From Acidobacteriota bacterium (lineage in GTDB: Bacteria; Acidobacteriota; Vicinamibacteria; Vicinamibacterales; UBA8438), in assembly GCA_026708265.1 (NCBI GenBank), contig JAPOVI010000021.1:1-64000 (forward strand): a DNA stretch of 64,000 nucleotides, written 5' to 3'. The first letter of the stretch is position 1, and every line of letters starts with the position of its first letter. A program made the position numbers and the translations under genes. This document shows positions 43,564 through 53,250 of this stretch, in pieces. A model generated the notes under the pieces. The model made no database searches. It worked only from the letters and a program-made list of their open reading frames with translations, and was not told where the DNA came from.

Positions 43564-46056
43564 CTACCGTTGGTGCCCGAAGTTCGCGGCGACGCGTTCC
43601 TGCGGCTCCGCGTCCCGCACGATCCGCTGCTGGAACGGGGCGCTCCGGACGATGCCGAGCACGAGAGACGACCAGCGGTAGTCGTCGCGCGCCGCATCCC
43701 GCACGATCCCACGCACGGTCGGCGCATCCAGGTAGTTGACGCCGCGGCCGAGCGCGTAGGTCAGGAGCTTCTCCGCGATCGTGCGGGCCAGCTCGTCCTC
43801 GCCCTCCCGCAGCAGCGCCTCCCGGAAGGCCCTCGGGCTGTCGATGTCGATGCCTCGCCACGTGATCGCGGAGTCGATGGGCGCGCCCTCGTCGCTCTCG
43901 CGCCAGCGGCCGATCGCGTCGTAGTTCTCGAGCGCAAAGCCCAGCGGATCCATGGTGGCGTGGCAGGTCGCGCAGACCGGGCTCGCTCGGTGCTGCTCCA
44001 TTCGCTCGCGGAGGGAGGCCGGCTCGCTCCGGCCGTCGTTCTCCGGGAGCGGAGGCACGTTCGCAGGCGGCGGAGGCGGGGGCGAGCCGAGCAGCGTCTC
44101 AAGCACCCACTTGCCCCGGAGAACGACCGAGGTCCGGTCTGCGTACGAGGTGACCGTCAGCACGCTTCCGTGCCCGAGGAGCCCGCCCCGGGCCGGATCG
44201 GCCACCGGGACGCGACGGAAATGGCTGCCGTAGACATCCGGCACGCCGTAGTGATCGGCGAGGCGGGCGTTGAGGAACGTGTAGTCGGCGCGCAGCAGGT
44301 CGAGGACGCTGCGATCCTCGCGCACCTGGCTCTCGAAGAACAGCTCGCTCTCCCGGAGCAACGCATCGCGCAACGTGCTGTCGTAGCGGGGGAAGCGCAG
44401 CGGGTCCGGCACGATGTTCTCGAGGTTGCGCACCTGCAGCCACTGCCCGAGGAAGTCGTTCATCCAGCGCACCGCCCGCCGGTCCCCCAGCATCCGGCGC
44501 GTCTGCCGTTCGAGCTCGGCCGGGTCGCGCAGCCGGCCGCGCGCGGCCACCTCCAGCAGCTCGTCGTCCGGAACGCTCCGCCAGAGGAAGAACGACAGGC
44601 GCGACGCCAGCTCCAGGTCGCTGATCGGGTAGATGGTCCCGGCCGTGGCGTCGACGGGATCGACCTCCGCGCGCATCAGGAACGCGGGCATGCTGAGCAG
44701 CGCCTCGAGGGCCCGCGCCACGCCGCCCTCGAAGCCGTCGGCGGCGCGACCGATCTCGAAGATGCGCAGCAGCGGCTCGAGGTCGGCGTCCGTGACGGGC
44801 CGGCGGTACGCGCGGCGGGCGAGCGTCCCGAGAATCTCCGTTGCGCACGGCCTCTCGTCGTCGGGCCCGGCCGGCCGGCACACGAAGATGCGCCGGCGGC
44901 TCGGGGTCTCGGCGGGAATCTCCCCGCGGTACGGGCCGTGGATCTCGAGCGACGCGACGCCGGCCACCAGGTTGTCGCCCACCCCCGTGGAGGCGGACGG
45001 AGCGACGTCGGTGAAGGCGGCCGAGACGAGCCGCGTGCCGGCCCGGACCGGCAGGCGCACTTCCAGGTGCTGGTCGGCGGTCTGGTTGTAGAGCGCGATC
45101 CGCTGGTGCACGACGTCATCGTCGGGCGGCGCGATGCCGCCTCCCGACAGGGTGTAGCGGACCTGCCCCTCGAACGCGCCGCCCACCGTGAGGCGCTCGA
45201 CCAGCGCGTGGTCGATACGCAGCTCGATGTGGTACTCGCGCTCCGCGATGCTGCCCCGGATCGTCCCGCCGACGTCGCTCCGCTGCAGCCGGATCCGGAA
45301 GACGTAGTCGCCGTCCAGCGAGAAAGTGTGGCGGGCCGCCAGGCCGCCGTGCGTGGCGAACGGCAGGTCCTCGCCCATCCGGGCTTCCTGCCGGGCCGCG
45401 TTCGGCAGCGCGTACGTCTGGATGATCGGGCGGTTCTCGAGCGTGCCGACGGCCAGGCGGCTGACCTTGGTGGCCGCGGTGATGTAGCGGTCCATCAGCG
45501 CGGGGGTCATCGCCAGCACCTCGGCGTTGTTGTCGAAGCCGAAGCCGGCCATGTCGCTCGGGAGCAGGGCCTCGCCGTCGATCTCCAGATCGAGGAGGTC
45601 GCGCACGGCGTTGACGTACTCCGTCCGGTTCAGGCGGTGCGAGACCACGCGCCCCGGGTCGGGCGCCGCGGTGCCCACGCGGTCGAGCTCCGCCTCGAGC
45701 GCCGTCACGAACGCGTCGACCACCGCAGGCTCCGGCCGCGGGCGTCCCGGCGGCGGCATCAGCCCGCTGCGGAGCTTGCCGGCCACCTTCTCGAAGAGCT
45801 CGCGGTGCACGTCCGGCCGATCGATGTCGACCCGGTCGAACATCACCCCGGCCGTCTGCAGCCGCTCGTTGTGGCAGGCCACGCAGTACCGGTCGAGGAG
45901 CGCGCGCGACGGCCCCTCCGTCCGGCCCGCCGCCTGCCCCGGAGCGGCGGCCGCCTGCTCCGCCGCGGCCGGCTCCTCCGCCGCGGCCGCCGGCCCCACC
46001 GCCGCCGCGGCCACGCCCGCGAGGCACACCGCGCCGAGCACTCTCAACGTGGACAT
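43564..46056 (-). CDS. DUF1592/DUF1588/DUF1587 cytochrome c protein
   Basis: An 830-residue secreted protein. Signal at 1-26, then an N-terminal cytochrome c-like site CVACH (58-62). Order of domains: DUF1587 (RVVSHRLNRTEYVNAVRDLL), a sandwich region, DUF1595 (ILGTLARRAYRRPVTDADLE), DUF1592 (LELASRLSFFLWRSVPDDEL), DUF1588 (with RTSVVLRGKWVLETLLG and CATCHATMDPLGFALENYD, a second heme motif) and DUF1585 at the C-terminus (ELARTIAEKLLTYALGRGV). This is the standard arrangement of the paired partner of DUF1552. Start ATG 46056; divergent from the ankyrin gene at 46241 across 184 bases that should hold both promoters. Confidence 0.9.
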   Translation of the reverse strand: MSTLRVLGAVCLAGVAAAAVGPAAAAEEPAAAEQAAAAPGQAAGRTEGPSRALLDRYCVACHNERLQTAGVMFDRVDIDRPDVHRELFEKVAGKLRSGLMPPPGRPRPEPAVVDAFVTALEAELDRVGTAAPDPGRVVSHRLNRTEYVNAVRDLLDLEIDGEALLPSDMAGFGFDNNAEVLAMTPALMDRYITAATKVSRLAVGTLENRPIIQTYALPNAARQEARMGEDLPFATHGGLAARHTFSLDGDYVFRIRLQRSDVGGTIRGSIAEREYHIELRIDHALVERLTVGGAFEGQVRYTLSGGGIAPPDDDVVHQRIALYNQTADQHLEVRLPVRAGTRLVSAAFTDVAPSASTGVGDNLVAGVASLEIHGPYRGEIPAETPSRRRIFVCRPAGPDDERPCATEILGTLARRAYRRPVTDADLEPLLRIFEIGRAADGFEGGVARALEALLSMPAFLMRAEVDPVDATAGTIYPISDLELASRLSFFLWRSVPDDELLEVAARGRLRDPAELERQTRRMLGDRRAVRWMNDFLGQWLQVRNLENIVPDPLRFPRYDSTLRDALLRESELFFESQVREDRSVLDLLRADYTFLNARLADHYGVPDVYGSHFRRVPVADPARGGLLGHGSVLTVTSYADRTSVVLRGKWVLETLLGSPPPPPPANVPPLPENDGRSEPASLRERMEQHRASPVCATCHATMDPLGFALENYDAIGRWRESDEGAPIDSAITWRGIDIDSPRAFREALLREGEDELARTIAEKLLTYALGRGVNYLDAPTVRGIVRDAARDDYRWSSLVLGIVRSAPFQQRIVRDAEPQERVAANFGHQR

Positions 46057-46240
46057 GATTTTGGCGCTCTGGTTTCCTGCCGGGTCGTCTGGCTGTCTCG
46101 CCGTCGTACCGCAGGGCGCACGCCGCCCCGCACCCTGCCTACTTACCACCTTTGCCCCCGGCGCGCAAGGAAGTAGCATAGGGGCGTCCGAGTTGCGGAG
46201 GAACCGACCTGTCGTTCGGCATCGAACGCGGAGGCGCCCC

Positions 46241-47848
46241 ATGAGGGTCCTGACCCAGCTCCTCGCCGCCATTGGCATCGTTCTGTTCGTGGCAGCGGCC
46301 GGCGCCGCGCATGCCGTTGCAGCCAGCCCCCGAGCGGCCGGCGGCCCCGCGGACCTGGGCCTCGTGGAGGCGATGGCGGAGCGCGACACCGCCCGCCTGC
46401 GCGCGCTGCTTGCCGAAGAGGGGCTCGACGTGAACGCGGCGCGGGCCGACGGGGCGACGGCCCTGCTCTGGGCGGCGCACTGGGACGATGCGGAGGCGGT
46501 CGAGCTGCTCCTGCGGGCCGGCGCTGACGTGAACGCCGCGGACGATCACGGCGTGACGCCCCTCGCGCGGGCGAGCGAGAACGCGAGCGTGTCGATGGTC
46601 GAGCGGCTGCTTGCGGCGGGGGCGGACCCCAACGCGGCCCAGGCGAACGGGCTGACGCCGCTGATGACCGCCGCCCGCACCGGCAGCCTCGGGATCGTGC
46701 GGTCGCTGCTGGCGCGGGGCGCCGACGTCGACGCGGCCACGGCGTCCACGCGCGAGACGGCGCTGATGTGGGCGGTCGCCGAGCGCCACCGGGACGTCGT
46801 CCGCGCGCTCGTCGCGCGGGGCGCCGACGTCCATCCCCAACCGGGACAGGCGTTCTCGCCCCTGATCGCCGCCGCCCGCAACGGCGACATCGAGACGGCC
46901 AGGCTGTTGCTCGCCGCGGGAGCCGGCGTGGACGAGACCGGCTCGGACGGAGCGCATCCGCTGGCCTACGCGGTCGTCGTCGGCCAGAGCGCGTTCGCCC
47001 ACTTCCTGCTCGAGCGGGGCGCCGACCCCAACGGGGCGGTCGACGGCGTGACGGCACTGCACGCCGCCGCCGGCCCCGTCGGCACGTGGCTGAAGGCGTG
47101 GAACCGCAAGCACGGCGGCGCGGGCGCGCGGGGCGGCCGGCTCGCGCTCCGGGAGCGGCTGCCGCTCGTCGACGCCCTGCTCGTCCGCGGCGCCGACCCC
47201 AACGCGCGCATGACCGCCTCCGACGTGACGGAGCAGGGATTCGTGCGCAACGGGGCCTACGACACGTTCGCGACGGGCACCGGCGACGTGGCCGGGGCGA
47301 CGCCGCTGTGGGTCGCGGCGTTCGCGACCAACCCCGGCCCGGGCCGGATGCGGAACGGGTGGAGCACGCACCGCTCCACCGGCGACGTCCTGCGCCGCCT
47401 GCTCGCGGCGGGAGCCCGGCCCGGGATCACGTCGAACGACGGCACCACGCCGATGATGGCCGCGGCCGGCTGCGGGCGCTGGGGGCACTGGACGAACACG
47501 GCGCGGGCGGCGCGCCAGCCCATGGCGGAGGAGGCCATCGGGATCCTGATCGAGGCCGGCATGGACGTGAACGCCGCCAACGAGGGGGACTTCACGGCGT
47601 TGCACTGCGCGGCCTTCAGCGGCCTCAACGAGGTGATCCGATTGCTCGTGGACCACGGCGCCGACATCGACGCGCGCGACTGGCGGGGCCGGACGGCGTT
47701 CCGCCTCGCCGAGGGGGCCAAGCAGTCGTTCCACTACCAGGCGTGGCCGGAGACGGCGGACCTGCTCGAAGAGCTCGGCGCCGACACCCGCCTCGGAATC
47801 CCGGGGACCATCCACGAGCGCCTGCGGGGGCTGGTGGCGACACCGTAG
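46241..47848 (+). CDS. Secreted ankyrin-repeat protein, copy 1
   Basis: A 535-residue exported protein. A signal peptide (to about 29, AAHAVAAS) leads to about 11 ankyrin repeats, each around 33 residues (DGATALLWAAHWDDAEAVEL, NGLTPLMTAARTGSLGIVRS, ETALMWAVAERHRDVVRALV, DFTALHCAAFSGLNEVIRLL). A tail of about 50 residues (RGRTAFRLAEGAKQSF, IPGTIHERLRGL) ends it. GGAGG precedes the ATG by 6 bases. The next gene (47895) is a close tandem copy. Secreted ankyrin proteins often occur beside DUF1592/DUF1552 pairs in Acidobacteriota and may be binding partners of those proteins. Confidence 0.85.
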   Translation: MRVLTQLLAAIGIVLFVAAAGAAHAVAASPRAAGGPADLGLVEAMAERDTARLRALLAEEGLDVNAARADGATALLWAAHWDDAEAVELLLRAGADVNAADDHGVTPLARASENASVSMVERLLAAGADPNAAQANGLTPLMTAARTGSLGIVRSLLARGADVDAATASTRETALMWAVAERHRDVVRALVARGADVHPQPGQAFSPLIAAARNGDIETARLLLAAGAGVDETGSDGAHPLAYAVVVGQSAFAHFLLERGADPNGAVDGVTALHAAAGPVGTWLKAWNRKHGGAGARGGRLALRERLPLVDALLVRGADPNARMTASDVTEQGFVRNGAYDTFATGTGDVAGATPLWVAAFATNPGPGRMRNGWSTHRSTGDVLRRLLAAGARPGITSNDGTTPMMAAAGCGRWGHWTNTARAARQPMAEEAIGILIEAGMDVNAANEGDFTALHCAAFSGLNEVIRLLVDHGADIDARDWRGRTAFRLAEGAKQSFHYQAWPETADLLEELGADTRLGIPGTIHERLRGLVATP

Positions 47849-47894
47849 ACCGATCCGGGAAGGCGGGAAGGGAATGAACGCGAGGAGACCATTC

Positions 47895-49529
47895 ATGCGC
47901 GTCCTGAACGAGCGTCTCGCCGTTCCGGGTCTCATCTTCTTGCTCCTCCTCCCGATGGCGGCCGAGAGCGCGGTGGGCCTCGGCGCGGGGGGCTCGGGCG
48001 CGACGGGGGGCCGCGGCGGGGTCGGCGCCCCGCCGGACCTGCGCCTCGTGGAGGCGATGGCGGCGCGCGACACGGCGCGCGTGCGGGCGCTGGTCGAAGC
48101 CGAGGAGGCGGAGGTCAACGCCGCGCGGGCCGACGGGGCGACGGCGCTGCTCTGGGCGGCACACTGGGACGACGCCGAGGCGGTGGAGCTGCTCCTGCGG
48201 GCCGGCGCGGACGTCAATGCCGCGGACGACCACGGCGTGACGCCCCTGGCGCGCGCGACCGAGAACGCGAGCGTGTCGATGGTCGCGCGGCTGCTCGCGG
48301 CGGGGGCGGACCCCAACGCGGCCCAGTCCAACGGACTGACGCCGCTGATGACGGCCGCGCGCACCGGCAGCCTCGCCGTCGTGCAGGCGCTGCTGGCCCG
48401 CGACGCCGACGTCGACGCGGCCACGGCCTCGACGCACGAGACGGCGCTGATGTGGGCGGTCGCCGGACGCCACCGGGAGGTCGCCCGCGCGCTCGTCGAG
48501 CGCGGCGCCGCCGTGCATCCCCAACCGGGGCAGGCGTTCTCGCCGCTCGTCGCCGCGGCCCGGAACGGCGACGTCGAGACGGCCGGGATCCTGCTCGGCG
48601 CCGGCGCCGGCGTGGACGACGCCGGTTCGGACGGCGCCCATCCGCTGGCCTACGCGATCATCGCCGGCCAGAGCGCGTTCGCCCACTTCCTGCTGGAGCG
48701 GGGCGCCGACCCCGACGGGGCGGTCGGCGGCGTCACGGCCCTGCACGCGGCGGCGGGCTCGGTCGGCCCCTGGCTGAAGGCGTGGAACCGCACCCACGGC
48801 GCGCGGGCCGGCCGGCTCACGCTGGACGAGCGCCTGGCCCTCGTGGACGCCCTGCTGGCCCGCGGGGCCGATCCCAACGCACGCACGACCGCCTCCGACG
48901 TGACGGGGCAGGGCTTCGTCCGGAACGGCGCCTATGACACCTTCGCGACCGGAACCGGCGACGTGGCCGGCGCGACGCCGCTGTGGGTGGCGGCGTACGC
49001 CGCGAACCCCGGCCCGGGCAGCTCGTCGTTCCGGGGACGCCGGCCCACGCCGAGCTCGAACGGCGCCATCCTGCGCCGCCTGCTCGCGGGGGGCGCGCGG
49101 CCCGACAGCACGCCGATCGACGGCACGACGGCGCTCATGGCCGCGGCCGGCTGCGGGCGCGCGGCGCACCTCACGAACGTGCCGCGGGCACCCCGCGTGC
49201 CGACCGCGGAAGAAGCCGTCGAGATCCTCATCGCGGCCGGGGTGGACGTGAACGCCATCAACGAGGGCGACTTCACGGCCCTGCACTGCGCGGCCTTCAG
49301 CGGCCTGAACGAGGTGGTGCGGCAGCTCGTGGAGCACGGAGCCGACATCGACGCGCGCGACTGGCGGGGGCGCACGGCGTTCCGTCTCGCCGAGGGCGCC
49401 AAGCAGTCGTTCCACTACCAGGAGTGGCCGGGAGTGGCGGCGCTGCTCGCGGAGCTGGGCGCCGACACCAGCCTCGGCATCCCGGGCACCATCCACGAGC
49501 GCCTGCGCGGACTCCTGGCGGCCCGCTAG
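47895..49529 (+). CDS. Secreted ankyrin-repeat protein, copy 2
   Basis: A 544-residue tandem duplicate of 46241-47848, about 90% identical at the DNA level over the stretches I compared by eye, with the same signal, about 11 ankyrin repeats and the same C-terminal tail (LGIPGTIHERLRGLLAAR). Start ATG 47895 (MRVLNERLAV), with GAGGAG 8 bases upstream, matches the start of copy 1; an ATG at 47874 adds seven residues without counterpart there. Main differences lie in the Gly-rich region after the signal and in a short insert around SSSFRGRRPTPSS. A cytochrome c'-like gene follows 86 bases on. Confidence 0.85.
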   Translation: MRVLNERLAVPGLIFLLLLPMAAESAVGLGAGGSGATGGRGGVGAPPDLRLVEAMAARDTARVRALVEAEEAEVNAARADGATALLWAAHWDDAEAVELLLRAGADVNAADDHGVTPLARATENASVSMVARLLAAGADPNAAQSNGLTPLMTAARTGSLAVVQALLARDADVDAATASTHETALMWAVAGRHREVARALVERGAAVHPQPGQAFSPLVAAARNGDVETAGILLGAGAGVDDAGSDGAHPLAYAIIAGQSAFAHFLLERGADPDGAVGGVTALHAAAGSVGPWLKAWNRTHGARAGRLTLDERLALVDALLARGADPNARTTASDVTGQGFVRNGAYDTFATGTGDVAGATPLWVAAYAANPGPGSSSFRGRRPTPSSNGAILRRLLAGGARPDSTPIDGTTALMAAAGCGRAAHLTNVPRAPRVPTAEEAVEILIAAGVDVNAINEGDFTALHCAAFSGLNEVVRQLVEHGADIDARDWRGRTAFRLAEGAKQSFHYQEWPGVAALLAELGADTSLGIPGTIHERLRGLLAAR

Positions 49530-49615
49530 GGGGTAGGGTAGCCGCAGGCGAGGGTGCCCGGGCGGCGGGTGTCCGGGCGGGCTCGATTCCCGACGCGACT
49601 GCGCATGGAGGTCGA

Positions 49616-50053
49616 ATGACAGGTCGTCCGGCGGCGTGGGTGGCCGCGTTCGTGGTCGGGGCGGGGACCTTGGGGTCCGCGCAGAAGGTGATCGGCCCCG
49701 AGGAGTTCGATCGCGCGATGAAGACCGTCGGCGCCGCGCTCGAGGCCGCGGAGGAGGCGCTGGGCTCCGCCGCCTACGTGGACGCCAAGACGCCCCTGGC
49801 CCTCTCCCGGCAGGTGCTGGCCTCCACCCGGCCGGAATGGGAGGTCCTCGGGCAACCCGACGCCGTGCGGATGAACCGCGAGGCGGTCGCTGCGCTGGAC
49901 GCGCTCGACAAGGCCCTGTCGGCGGCGGCGGTCGATGCCGCGGTCGTGACCGCGGCCTTCGAGGACGTCAACCGCGCCTGCGACGCGTGCCACGCCGTCC
50001 ACCGCGAGGGTGACGCGCAGACCGGCTACCGCATCCGATCCGCGCGGCGCTGA
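49616..50053 (+). CDS. Cytochrome c'-like (class II) protein
   Basis: A 145-residue secreted protein with a signal peptide (GAGTLGSAQ). The mature part is helical and ends in a single heme motif CDACHAVHR near the C-terminus, the class II cytochrome c' arrangement of a four-helix bundle. Class II cytochromes bind NO or CO or transfer electrons. A GGAGGTCGA site 4 bases before ATG 49616 supports the start. It follows the two ankyrin genes and may be the redox partner of the DUF1592 system, which also has heme motifs; this link is inferred from proximity. Confidence 0.75.
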   Translation: MTGRPAAWVAAFVVGAGTLGSAQKVIGPEEFDRAMKTVGAALEAAEEALGSAAYVDAKTPLALSRQVLASTRPEWEVLGQPDAVRMNREAVAALDALDKALSAAAVDAAVVTAAFEDVNRACDACHAVHREGDAQTGYRIRSARR

Positions 50054-50162
50054 GGCGCCGGCGGCCGCCGGAGTCGCCCGCTCCGCGGCGTCCGCCGCCG
50101 ACCGTCCGCGAGGCAGGAGCGTGCCGTGCGGGAGCCCGCGTGCAGGCAGCCTGCAGTGCCCG

Positions 50163-51803
50163 TCAGGGTGCCGCGAGCGCGGTGAACGCCGCCTCCAACG
50201 CCGACTCGGCCTCCTGCAGCGCGCCGCGCGCCCCGTCCAGCCAGCGTCGGCCGGAGTCCAGCCGCTGCCGCCCTTCCCGCAGCATCCTGCGCGTCTCCGC
50301 CGGCTGCGGCCCGCCGAGGCCCCGTCGCGCCGCCACCATCCGCTCGGGATCGAGGGCCTCGCGGATCCGGTCGACGCTCACGGGCAGCGGCTCGCCGTAG
50401 GTCTCCTCGTAGACGTGCAGCAGCTCCTCGCCGGTGAGCTCCTTGGGGCGTTTGCCGTGCGCTCGGCCGTACTCGGTCAGCTCCGACGCATAGTGGTGGC
50501 CTTCGCGGAACGGCACCTCGGCGTGCCGGAGCAGGGTGTCGGCCACCTCCGTCATGGTGGCGTAGTCCGCGTCCACCTCGGCCAGGGACCGCGCGGGATC
50601 GACGACGAGGCCGGCCACGACGTCCGCGTAGAGGGCATACATGCGCCGCGCCTTCTCCGCGGTCTCCAGCACCTGGTCCGCGCCGCGGTAGTCGATCATC
50701 CCGGTCGACGTGTTGTGCGCGGTGAGGAAGACCGTCTGCGCGTCGCCGAGCACCGTGCTCGCCACCTGGCGCAGCCGCTCGAGGGCGATCGGGTTCCGCT
50801 TCTGCGGCATGATGCTGCTGATGCCGGTCAGCGAGCGGTCGAGCAGCAGCCACGGCGCGGGGTCGTGGTACTGCACCTGCACGTCCTCGCTGAACTGCCC
50901 GACGCCGATGGCGGAGATGGCGAGGGCCGAGGCGAGTTCCGTCTTGGAATCGACCGACGACACGTGGTTGGCGTCGTAGGAGTTCTCGAGGACGCCGCCG
51001 AAGCCGAGCAGCGCGGCCAACCGCTCCCGGTCGATGGGAAAGCCCGACGTGCCGAGCGCCGCCGCTCCGAGCGGGCTCCGGTTCACCCGGGCGTAGGCCT
51101 GCTCGAGCCGCTGCGCGTCGCGCTCGAGGGCCGCCGCGAACGCCAGCAGGTAGTGAGCCAGCGAGGTCGGCTGCGCCTGCACGCCGTGCGTGTAGCCCGG
51201 GATGATCGTCCCCGTGTGCCGTTCCGCAAGCGCCAGGAGCGCGCCGCGCGGCGCGAGAAGCGATTCGTACGTGTCGAGCAGGGCCGCCCGCAGCACCAGC
51301 CGCCGCGACGTCGAGCCGATGTCCTGCCGGCTGCGGCCGGTGTGCAGCCGCGACGCCCCGCGGCCGACCACCTCCACCAGGCGCTCCTCGAAGACGAGGT
51401 AGTCGGACGAGCGCCGGGAGCCCGGCTCGGTCTGCTCCCCGAGGACCTGCGCGATGCCCGCTGCGATCGTCGCCGCGAGCGGCGCCGGCACGAGGCCGGC
51501 CTCCGCGAGCATGACGATCGACGCCTTGTTAATCTGTCCCAGCCGGTCGAAGTCGTCGCGCTCACCCTGCGCCGCCGCGCCGGCCGGGAAGAGTGCGAGC
51601 GCCAGCATCAGCAGGATGCAGCCCGCGGCGGGAACGAAGGGTCCTGACGAACCTGCCCGCCGGGATGGAACGCGGGTTCCGCCGGCACCGGGAAGGAGCG
51701 CCGACACGAGTCGAACGAACGGCGGGCCAACACCGGTGTGCGTCCGCGTGGGGCGGTCGGTGCTCGCAGACGAAGTGGTCGCGCGCCTCTCGAGTGCTCT
51801 CAT
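50163..51803 (-). CDS. Argininosuccinate lyase-like protein with export signal
   Basis: A 546-residue member of the fumarase/aspartase superfamily, closest to argininosuccinate lyase: SRLHTGRSRQDIGSTSRRLV, GTSGFPIDRERLAALLGF and the flexible loop signature GISSIMPQKRNPIALE are present. Unusually, about 80 residues precede the enzyme domain and include a hydrophobic segment LLMLALALFPAGAAAQG that looks like a signal peptide with a cleavage site. Start ATG 51803 has AAGGGA 6 bases upstream within a purine-rich GGAGGAGG tract. Periplasmic localisation would separate it from arginine synthesis, so it may be a different C-N lyase. No arg genes are near. Confidence 0.75.
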   Translation of the reverse strand: MRALERRATTSSASTDRPTRTHTGVGPPFVRLVSALLPGAGGTRVPSRRAGSSGPFVPAAGCILLMLALALFPAGAAAQGERDDFDRLGQINKASIVMLAEAGLVPAPLAATIAAGIAQVLGEQTEPGSRRSSDYLVFEERLVEVVGRGASRLHTGRSRQDIGSTSRRLVLRAALLDTYESLLAPRGALLALAERHTGTIIPGYTHGVQAQPTSLAHYLLAFAAALERDAQRLEQAYARVNRSPLGAAALGTSGFPIDRERLAALLGFGGVLENSYDANHVSSVDSKTELASALAISAIGVGQFSEDVQVQYHDPAPWLLLDRSLTGISSIMPQKRNPIALERLRQVASTVLGDAQTVFLTAHNTSTGMIDYRGADQVLETAEKARRMYALYADVVAGLVVDPARSLAEVDADYATMTEVADTLLRHAEVPFREGHHYASELTEYGRAHGKRPKELTGEELLHVYEETYGEPLPVSVDRIREALDPERMVAARRGLGGPQPAETRRMLREGRQRLDSGRRWLDGARGALQEAESALEAAFTALAAP

Positions 51804-51969
51804 CGGGTCCCTTCCTCCTCCGGATCGTACGGCGCTCCCGAGAGCGTACCACCGCCGCCCGCGGGACGCCGGCCCCGACCGCCGCGGCGACCCCGGTTGC
51901 TCCCTCCCATGGACGAGCGACAGGGCGCGCCGCAAGTAGGATAGGCCGCGGAGTGGTCGATGGAGCCCG

Positions 51970-53250
51970 ATGGAGCCTGAACTCCTTGCATCGTTCGCAG
52001 TCGCGCTCCTCGCGTTCGGAGTCGTGTCGCGGAGACTGGAGCGCGGCTTCCTCACGCCCCCGATGGTCTTCGTGTCGCTCGGAATCGCGATGGGGCAGCT
52101 CGGGTGGCTCGGCTCTGCAAGCGGCCTGCTGCACGCTCTGGCGGAGCTGACGCTGGCGCTGGTCCTCTTCACGGACGCGGCGCGCATCGACTTCGCGCAC
52201 CTGCGTCACGAGGCGAGTCTGCCGGCCCGGTTGCTGGGCATCGGCCTCCCGCTGACGGTCGCGGCGGGCGCGGTCGCGGCGTGGGTCACCGCGCCGGAGC
52301 TGGGGCTCTGGGGCGCCGTCCTGCTGGGAGCGATCCTGGCTCCCACGGATGCGGCGCTGGGACAGGCGGTGGTCAGCGAGACGCGCGTCCCGGTCCGGGT
52401 CCGGCAGAGCCTGAACGTCGAGAGCGGACTGAACGACGGGATCGTGCTGCCCATCGTGCTCGTGGCGGCCTCCTTCGCGGGCGCCGCGGTGGAGGGCGGC
52501 GGGGCGTTCGGTTGGCTGCCCTTCGCCGCCGCGCAACTGACGCTGGGCCCCCTGGCGGGTGTGGCGGTGGGCTACCTGGGAGGACGCGCCGTCACGAGGG
52601 CGGTGCGCGCGGACTGGATGAGCGAGCCGTTCCAGCGCCTGTCCGTGCTCGGTCTCGCGGGCCTGGCGTTCGCCTTCGCCGAACTCCTGGGGGGCAATGG
52701 CTTCCTCGGTGCGTTCGTCGCGGGTCTCACCGTCGGGCGCACGGCGCGTCCGGTATGCGCGCGTGCATGCGAGTTCGGCGAGGCGGAGGGGCAACTCCTC
52801 ACCCTGGTCGTATTCGTCATCGTCGGGGGGATCATGGTGCCGGGGGCGGTCGCCCACTGGGACTACCGCACGTGGTTGTACGCCGGCCTGAGCCTCACCC
52901 TGGTGCGCATGGCGCCGGTCGCGTTCAGTCTGGCCGGCATGGGACTCAGGCCCGCGACGCTGGCGTTCGTCGGCTGGTTCGGCCCGCGCGGCCTCGCCTC
53001 GATTCTGTACGTGCGGATCGTCGCCGGCGGCGGCCTGGCCGCCTCCGATCTCGTGGAATCGACCGTGACCCTCACCGTGCTGCTCAGCGTCTTCCTGCAC
53101 GGCGTCACCGCCTACCCGCTGTCGCGCCGCTACTGGGAGCTGCTCGCGGTGGCGCGCGACCGCTACGGGGAGGAGCACCGGCCGGTGCCCGAGCTCCCCG
53201 TGCGCATCCGTCACGCCGCCGGCGTCCGCGGCTCCCGCTCGTCGTCGTGA
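51970..53250 (+). CDS. Cation:proton antiporter (CPA1/NhaP type)
   Basis: A 426-residue membrane protein with 12 or so helices. The CPA1 ion-site motifs are present: LAPTDAALGQAVV and VESGLNDGIVLP, with Asn-Asp of the ND class, which exchange Na+ or K+ for H+ electroneutrally. LVLFTDAARIDF is the family's helix 3 region and WFGPRGLASILYV the late conserved segment with Arg. It starts at ATG 51970, 166 bases from the divergent lyase gene, and its 3' end overlaps the GNAT gene by 40 bases (convergent). Confidence 0.85.
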   Translation: MEPELLASFAVALLAFGVVSRRLERGFLTPPMVFVSLGIAMGQLGWLGSASGLLHALAELTLALVLFTDAARIDFAHLRHEASLPARLLGIGLPLTVAAGAVAAWVTAPELGLWGAVLLGAILAPTDAALGQAVVSETRVPVRVRQSLNVESGLNDGIVLPIVLVAASFAGAAVEGGGAFGWLPFAAAQLTLGPLAGVAVGYLGGRAVTRAVRADWMSEPFQRLSVLGLAGLAFAFAELLGGNGFLGAFVAGLTVGRTARPVCARACEFGEAEGQLLTLVVFVIVGGIMVPGAVAHWDYRTWLYAGLSLTLVRMAPVAFSLAGMGLRPATLAFVGWFGPRGLASILYVRIVAGGGLAASDLVESTVTLTVLLSVFLHGVTAYPLSRRYWELLAVARDRYGEEHRPVPELPVRIRHAAGVRGSRSSS

